From: an uncultured Brevundimonas sp.
Lineage (GTDB): Bacteria; Pseudomonadota; Alphaproteobacteria; Caulobacterales; Caulobacteraceae
DNA length: 5,757 bases
Direction: 5' to 3'
NCBI GenBank assembly: GCA_946481405.1
Contig: CAMLNY010000103.1
Coordinates: 1 to 5,757, forward strand
Positions 1 through 5,757 of this stretch are shown piece after piece (within the stretch, counting starts at the first letter, position 1; the number at the start of each line of letters is the position of its first letter). The notes beneath the pieces were generated by a model. The model was not told the origin of the DNA. It ran no database searches and saw nothing but the letters and a program-made list of their open reading frames with translations. The position numbers and the translations under genes were made by a program.

Positions 1-245
1 ATCTCGCCCGCAAACTGGGTCGGGCCGAGGGTGGAGCCCGTCGCGCGGTCGCCCGTGAACGGGTCCACGACCTCGATCTCGCCTTCCAGAAGATAGATGA
101 AGCGGTCGACCACATCGCCGGGCTGGACGATGAAGGTCCCGGCCTCGTAGGTCACGGTGTCGGCGAAGGCCCACATCGCCTCGACGTGCGCGGCGGTCAG
201 CGGCGTGCGCTGCATCTCTTCAAGATCGCGGCCGATCGTTTCCAC
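1..245 (-). CDS. Cyclic-nucleotide-binding-domain protein, N-terminal part (possibly a cNMP-domain/thioredoxin-reductase-like fusion)
   Basis: Only the first 81 codons are in the window; the gene runs off the left edge. The visible protein is the front of a CRP/cNMP-binding beta-barrel: an N-terminal helix (about residues 7-27), then YEAGTFIVQPGD (33-44), the LLEGEIEV strand (52-59), and GPTQFAGE (74-81), which matches the FGE phosphate-binding motif region. I chose GTG at 245 because GGGAGGG at 252-258 sits about 7 bases upstream. A GTG two codons earlier (251) would lie against that site, and an in-frame TAG at 276-278 closes the frame. ATG at 215 is possible but would trim the N-terminal helix. 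The LGPTQF(A)GE wording recalls proteins in which a cNMP domain precedes a thioredoxin-disulfide-reductase-like FAD domain. That is recollection of a family, and the C-terminal domain is not visible, so a CRP-like regulator or another cNMP-domain protein remains possible. It follows guaA in the same direction after 70 bases and may be a separate transcription unit. Confidence 0.8.
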   Translation of the reverse strand, partial: METIGRDLEEMQRTPLTAAHVEAMWAFADTVTYEAGTFIVQPGDVVDRFIYLLEGEIEVVDPFTGDRATGSTLGPTQFAGE

Positions 246-251
246 GCGCAC

Positions 252-258
252 CCCTCCC
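252..258 (-). promoter_or_regulatory. Shine-Dalgarno site for the cNMP-domain gene
   Basis: The minus strand reads GGGAGGG here; its GGAGG core ends 7 bases before GTG at 245. This spacing decides the start in favour of 245 over the in-frame GTG at 251, which would leave only about one base of spacing. Confidence 0.6.
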
Positions 259-277
259 GTCTGGATGGGCGAACCCT

Positions 278-293
278 AGGCCAAGCGGGGCCT
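278..293 (-). terminator. Small hairpin between guaA and the cNMP-domain gene (weak terminator candidate)
   Basis: The minus strand reads AGGCC-CCGCTT-GGCCT, a 5-base-pair GC-rich stem with a 6-base loop. No T-run follows it, so it does not meet the usual picture of an intrinsic terminator. It may slow or stop polymerase together with the hairpin at 301-317, or be chance in GC-rich DNA. The downstream stem arm overlaps the in-frame TAG that closes the next gene's frame. Confidence 0.2.
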
Positions 294-300
294 TATCGGC

Positions 301-315
301 AGTCCCCGCGAGGGA

Positions 316-317
<2 letters not shown>
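301..317 (-). terminator. Hairpin overlapping the guaA stop codon (weak terminator candidate)
   Basis: The minus strand reads AGTCCC-TCGCG-GGGACT, a perfect 6-base-pair stem that starts inside the guaA TAG stop codon. A second short stem follows at 278-293. No U-tract follows either one, so this is at best an atypical or Rho-assisted terminator. It could equally be a 3'-end stability structure for the guaA message. Confidence 0.3.
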
Positions 318-1871
<1,554 letters not shown>

Positions 1872-1875
<4 letters not shown>

Positions 1876-2252
1876 GGACGGTTCTCCTGATTTTCGAGCC
1901 AGACCCGCCGCTCAACGGTCTCGGTCAGATAGCAGTCGGCGAAGGCCAGCGAAGCGCGAATGCCGCCTCCCGCCGTCCGCCGCGCCGTGGCGCAATAGTT
2001 GTCCCGCATCCGGATCCAGGCGCGCTGCGAATCCCGCATCGGAGCCCACCGGGCCGCGGGCGTGCCGGCGCGCATTCGGGCGTAGACGGCGTTCAACTGA
2101 TCGTCCTGACGCCAGGTCTCATCCATGAGGCAGGCCAGCCGTCGCTCCTGGTTTCGGGCCGTCGCCATACACTGGATGTGAAAACGGGACATCCGGGCCT
2201 CGATCTCCGGATCGGCCTGGGTGATCACGAGGGCTGCGACAAGAGCGATCAT
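1872..2252 (-). CDS. LprI/DUF1311-type small secreted protein, four cysteines
   Basis: The product is 126 residues. Residues about 2-10 are hydrophobic (IALVAALVI) and are followed by TQA, which could be a short signal peptide cleaved near Ala13. It lacks the usual positive charge after Met, so export is likely but not certain. The rest resembles the LprI / DUF1311 family (lysozyme-inhibitor LprI-like N-terminal domain): cysteines at 28, 41, 87 and 107, which could form two disulfides in the periplasm; [11 protein letters not shown] (50-60); [13 protein letters not shown] (75-87); then a GGG stretch and [14 protein letters not shown] near the end. A role in lysozyme resistance is known for some relatives (mycobacterial LprI), but most members are uncharacterised and no function should be assumed. 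ATG at 2252 overlaps the nucleosidase stop as ATGA, with only a poor GGGGTCGGA stretch upstream, so translation is probably coupled. Its own TGA overlaps the guaA start in the same way. Confidence 0.75.
1882..1888 (-). promoter_or_regulatory. Strong Shine-Dalgarno site for guaA
   Basis: The minus strand reads AGGAGAA, with AGGAG ending 8 bases before the guaA ATG at 1875. It lies inside the last codons of the LprI-like gene. guaA can therefore be initiated on its own as well as by coupling through the ATGA overlap, unlike mtnN and the LprI-like gene, whose upstream sites are poor. Confidence 0.7.
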
Positions 2253-2905
2253 TCCGACCCCGCGACTTCGGCCGTCAGCCGTTCGAACTCGGCCTTCAGC
2301 AGATCCAGCGCCTCGGCCAGGCCTTCGTCGATCACCGACAATGTGTTGGTCCAGTCTTCCAGCACGGTCAGGTCGGCCTTGCCGTCACTGATGCCGCGCA
2401 GGCCCATCACCGGGACGCCGAACTTCGCGGCGGCGCGGACGACGGCATAGGTCTCCATGTCCACCATGTCGGCGTCGATGGCCTCGTAGGCCTCGCCCGA
2501 GACGACGCTGCCGCCCGTCGCGAGCCGCGCATAGGGCTGGCCCGCCGGACCGCTGGCCAGCGTCAGAACCGGGTCGATGTCGAGGAAGGGGGTGACGCCT
2601 TTCGGGAAACCGATCGCCGTGGCGTCCATGTCGCGATAGCTGACCTCGTCGACCCAGTAGATGCGACCGTGATCGAGCGTCTGCGATCCCGCCGAGCCGA
2701 GCGACAGGATCAGGTCGGGCAGCAGGCCTTCCCGCTCCAGCAGGGCGAGCGCTTCAGTCGTGCCGACCGCCGCCTCGACAGGGCCGACGCCGGTAATCAA
2801 AGGCTTGATCCGCGCCTTCAGCGCCGGGCCGTATTCGACCTCCGTCGCCATGACGCAGAGCGCCGTCAGCGGTCCGAACTGCGTGAGTTCGAAGGCGCGG
2901 CTCAT
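2249..2905 (-). CDS. mtnN: 5'-methylthioadenosine/S-adenosylhomocysteine nucleosidase family protein
   Basis: This enzyme family cleaves adenine from methylthioadenosine and S-adenosylhomocysteine, clearing inhibitory by-products of SAM use and feeding methionine salvage. At 218 residues it is slightly shorter than E. coli MTAN (232), with a roughly 12-residue N-terminal extension. Visible family features are MATEVEY (19-25), in which Glu24 aligns with catalytic Glu12 of E. coli; TGVGPVEAA (38-46); SLGSAG (68-73); DMVDMETYA (146-154), in which Glu151 aligns with the ribose-binding Glu174; and RGISDGKAD (170-178), in which Asp174 aligns with catalytic Asp197. These alignments were made by eye. 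The substrate could be broader or different within the nucleoside phosphorylase-like superfamily. The ATG at 2905 overlaps the rsmB stop (ATGA) and has no good ribosome-binding site, suggesting coupling to rsmB. The position beside a SAM-dependent methyltransferase fits a role in removing SAH. Confidence 0.82.
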   Translation of the reverse strand: MSRAFELTQFGPLTALCVMATEVEYGPALKARIKPLITGVGPVEAAVGTTEALALLEREGLLPDLILSLGSAGSQTLDHGRIYWVDEVSYRDMDATAIGFPKGVTPFLDIDPVLTLASGPAGQPYARLATGGSVVSGEAYEAIDADMVDMETYAVVRAAAKFGVPVMGLRGISDGKADLTVLEDWTNTLSVIDEGLAEALDLLKAEFERLTAEVAGSE

Positions 2906-4221
2906 GCCGTCCGCTCGTAGACGGCGGCGTAGAAGCCGTCGGTCCCGGCCGTCGCGGGCGACAGGCGCAGACGATGCCCGTCCGCCAGACCGGTCAGCTT
3001 CGTCCGTCCCGCGTCGGTGATCAGGGCTTCGTCCAGGGCGTCGGCAACGGCGACCGGGGTGAAGCCGTCGTGATCCCCCTCGAAGGCGTCGACGCTGGCC
3101 TCGTTCTCCTGCCGCAGCATGGAGCAGGTCACATAGACCAGCCGTCCGCCCGGCTTCACCAGTTTGGCGGCGCGGGCCAGGATCGCCGTCTGCAGCGAGT
3201 GCAGGCGATCCACGTCCTCGACCTTCAGACGCCAGGCGTCCTCGGGCTTGCGCCGCCAGGTGCCGGAGCCGGTGCAGGGCGCGTCGACGAAGACCACGTC
3301 CGCCTGATCGACCAGATCCTCGACCCCGCCGCCGTTGGGACCGAGCTGCTGCAGCTCCGCCTCGACGCCCGCGCGGATGAGGCGCGGCCGGATGTTGTCG
3401 AGCCGTTTCTGAACGACGTCACAGGCGAGCAGACGCCCCTCCCCTTGCAGCTTCATGCCGAGGCCCAGCGTCTTGCCTCCGCCCCCGGCGCAGTAGTCGA
3501 TGACGGTCATGCCGGGTTCGACGCCGGCCAGCGCACAGACGATCTGGCTGCCTTCGTCCTGGATCTCGATGCGGCCGTCCTTGAAAGCCCTGAGCGCCTG
3601 GACGTTCGGCGGCGGCTCGGCCGACAGGCGCAGGCCCGTGGCCGACCACGGCGTCCTTTCCGGCGAAAGACCGGCCTCGCGAAGCTCGGCCTCGACCTCG
3701 TCCACAGTCGCCTTGGCGATATTGACGCGCAGGTCGATCGGCGCGCGGGGCAACATCAGACCGGCGGCTTCCTCGGCCCAGCGGTCGCCGTAAGTCGTCT
3801 TGAAGTCCTCGACCACGAACTCGGGCAGGCCCGCGAGCGCCCAGGCGGGCGCCCCGTCGCTGGTCAGGCTGATCCGGGCGCGCTCCTGTTTCGACAGGGG
3901 TTTGGGTCCATAGCCGTCGCCCGTGTGGAGGGACTCGATTTCCTCGACCGACAGGCCGTCGATCAGGCTGAGCGAGGCGATGACCAGCGCCCGCCCGTCT
4001 TCACGCCCGTCCATGGCCCAGACCAGACGACCACCGGCGCGCCGGCGGCCGCGCGCGCGCAGGACCTTGTAGACCTGATCGGCGATGGCGCGGCGGTCCC
4101 TGGATCCGGCGTAACGGTTCGCGGCGCCCCACGCTTTCAACACAGCCTCGGCCGGCTGGCGTCCCTGGGCGATGCTGTCGAGGACGGAGGCGGCGGCGGC
4201 GAGGCGGGCTGAAGGGGTCAC
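2902..4221 (-). CDS. rsmB: RsmB/NOP-family 16S rRNA (cytosine-C5) methyltransferase
   Basis: RsmB methylates a cytosine of 16S rRNA (C967 in E. coli) using SAM. The 439 residues match the family (E. coli 429). Residues about 1-140 form a NusB-like RNA-binding domain (MTPSARLAAAASVLDSI start, RRAIADQVYKVLR at 43-55). The Rossmann methyltransferase domain follows: IEIQDEGSQIV (218-228), SAM-binding DYCAGGGGK (242-250), acidic Asp268 in LACDV, motif IV DAPCTGSG with Cys316, and motif VI VTCSM with Cys366, the expected catalytic cysteine. The protein ends with the usual GTDGFYAA(V)Y. The start is GTG at 4221: an in-frame TAA lies immediately upstream and the first in-frame ATG is codon 70, which would remove half the NusB domain. 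The ribosome-binding site is weak (AAGG, 12 bases away). It lies 23 bases after the MAPEG gene and overlaps mtnN by 4 bases. The family is clear; the exact target base is inferred from the domain layout. Confidence 0.9.
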   Translation of the reverse strand: MTPSARLAAAASVLDSIAQGRQPAEAVLKAWGAANRYAGSRDRRAIADQVYKVLRARGRRRAGGRLVWAMDGREDGRALVIASLSLIDGLSVEEIESLHTGDGYGPKPLSKQERARISLTSDGAPAWALAGLPEFVVEDFKTTYGDRWAEEAAGLMLPRAPIDLRVNIAKATVDEVEAELREAGLSPERTPWSATGLRLSAEPPPNVQALRAFKDGRIEIQDEGSQIVCALAGVEPGMTVIDYCAGGGGKTLGLGMKLQGEGRLLACDVVQKRLDNIRPRLIRAGVEAELQQLGPNGGGVEDLVDQADVVFVDAPCTGSGTWRRKPEDAWRLKVEDVDRLHSLQTAILARAAKLVKPGGRLVYVTCSMLRQENEASVDAFEGDHDGFTPVAVADALDEALITDAGRTKLTGLADGHRLRLSPATAGTDGFYAAVYERTA

Positions 4222-4244
4222 TTAGAGTGTAGGCCTTGGGGCGT

Positions 4245-4643
4245 TCAGATGAACAGGGCGGCGACGATCATGAGCAGACCGGCGAGCGAAACGAGGAAGG
4301 CGAGGCTGCGCAGGCCCGTCACCCCGAAGGCGTAGAGCGGCACATAGACGAGGCGCGCCCAGAAATAGAGGGTCGCGCCCCAGAAGGTCAGGAAGCCGTC
4401 CTCCCCGGCCACATGGGCGATCAGGACGGCGCCGAGGAACAGCGGCAGGGTCTCGTAGAGGTTCGCCTGGGCCCTTTCGAGGCGGCCGGTGACCTTGCTG
4501 GACGGCGGAACGGCGGCGTCGCGCGGACCCGCGTTCCATTTCGCCCCGTGCTGCAGCGTCCGGCCGGTGGCGGGCAGGAAGATCTGCACCACCGCCAGAA
4601 GGATCGTCAGCGCCGCATAGGTCAGCTCGACCGTCATCGTCAT
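4245..4643 (-). CDS. MAPEG-family integral membrane protein
   Basis: The product is 132 residues with about four hydrophobic segments (roughly 7-25, 64-80, 84-106 and 111-131). The MAPEG signature RLERAQANLYETLPLF lies at 54-69 in and before the second segment. ARLVYVPLYAFG (96-107) matches the third-helix region that carries conserved Arg and Tyr in this family. Eukaryotic MAPEG proteins are glutathione-dependent enzymes of eicosanoid metabolism and detoxification; short bacterial versions like this one are mostly uncharacterised inner-membrane proteins, so no substrate can be assigned. It starts 3 bases after the guaB stop, which implies co-transcription and probably coupling to guaB. Two starts are possible, ATG at 4643 or ATG at 4637 (protein MTMT... 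or MT...), each with an AGGGG six bases upstream. The difference is only two residues. It ends with TGA 23 bases before rsmB. Confidence 0.85.
   Translation of the reverse strand: MTMTVELTYAALTILLAVVQIFLPATGRTLQHGAKWNAGPRDAAVPPSSKVTGRLERAQANLYETLPLFLGAVLIAHVAGEDGFLTFWGATLYFWARLVYVPLYAFGVTGLRSLAFLVSLAGLLMIVAALFI

Positions 4644-5757
<1,114 letters not shown>

Noticed and set aside
297..307. Residues 297-307 of visible GuaB: Gln in [11 protein letters not shown] where E. coli has Arg (codons near 4836-4868)
   Set aside because: The Arg-Tyr dyad of the flap (DRYFQ) is intact, and I recall Gln here as common in alphaproteobacterial GuaB, so it is not a notable change. The start and end given here are residue numbers, not bases.
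246..315. Search for a promoter before the cNMP-domain gene
   Set aside because: No convincing -35/-10 pair on the minus strand in this 70-base gap; any promoter would be inside guaA or of a type I cannot recognise by eye.
4039..4062. CG-alternating tract (ccgcgcgcgcg) and nearby GGC repeats at 4190-4206
   Set aside because: They encode the Arg-rich and Ala-rich parts of the RsmB NusB-like domain; ordinary low complexity in GC-rich coding DNA.
2974..4212. Open frame of 412 codons on the plus strand, opposite rsmB
   Set aside because: It mirrors rsmB almost exactly, its protein has no recognisable domain and is rich in the Arg/Gly/Asp/Gln residues expected from reverse reading of GC-rich codons, and rsmB has every family motif. 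It is a codon-bias artefact.
4222..4539. Open frame of 105 codons on the minus strand overlapping the MAPEG gene
   Set aside because: It is a second frame of the same DNA, Arg/Pro-rich and without membrane segments; the MAPEG frame carries the family signature.

Overview
The window looks like ordinary chromosomal core DNA from a GC-rich alphaproteobacterium. I suspect Caulobacterales (Caulobacter/Brevundimonas type) from the protein flavour and the guaB...rsmB...guaA arrangement, but this is a judgement without a search. All seven genes lie on the minus strand, so transcription runs from right (5757) to left (1). Coding density is about 98%. I see no tRNA, rRNA, CRISPR array, insertion sequence, integrase or large repeat, and no gap over 300 bases without a gene.

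In transcription order the genes are: guaB (IMP dehydrogenase, N-terminus beyond the right edge, 4647-5757); a small MAPEG-family membrane protein (4245-4643); rsmB, a NusB-domain/NOP-type rRNA m5C methyltransferase (2902-4221); an MTA/SAH nucleosidase, mtnN-like (2249-2905); a four-cysteine LprI/DUF1311-type secreted protein (1872-2252); guaA (GMP synthase, 316-1875); and, after a 70-base gap with two small hairpins, the start of a gene whose visible part is a cyclic-nucleotide-binding domain (1-245, cut by the left edge).

guaB to guaA looks like one operon. The junctions are a 3-base gap, a 23-base gap, and then three successive 4-base ATGA stop/start overlaps. GuaB (IMP to XMP) and GuaA (XMP to GMP) are the two committed steps of GMP synthesis and bracket the cluster. 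RsmB uses SAM and releases S-adenosylhomocysteine, which the adjacent nucleosidase can destroy, so these two also make a plausible metabolic pair. The MAPEG and LprI-like genes have no obvious link to purine or rRNA metabolism.

I did not find a new biological system. The points most worth a second look are a Gln-to-Met change in the GuaA glutaminase nucleophile motif, the LprI-like gene embedded between nucleotide-metabolism genes, the chain of ATGA overlaps, and a duplicated ribosome-binding-site/start arrangement at the MAPEG gene.
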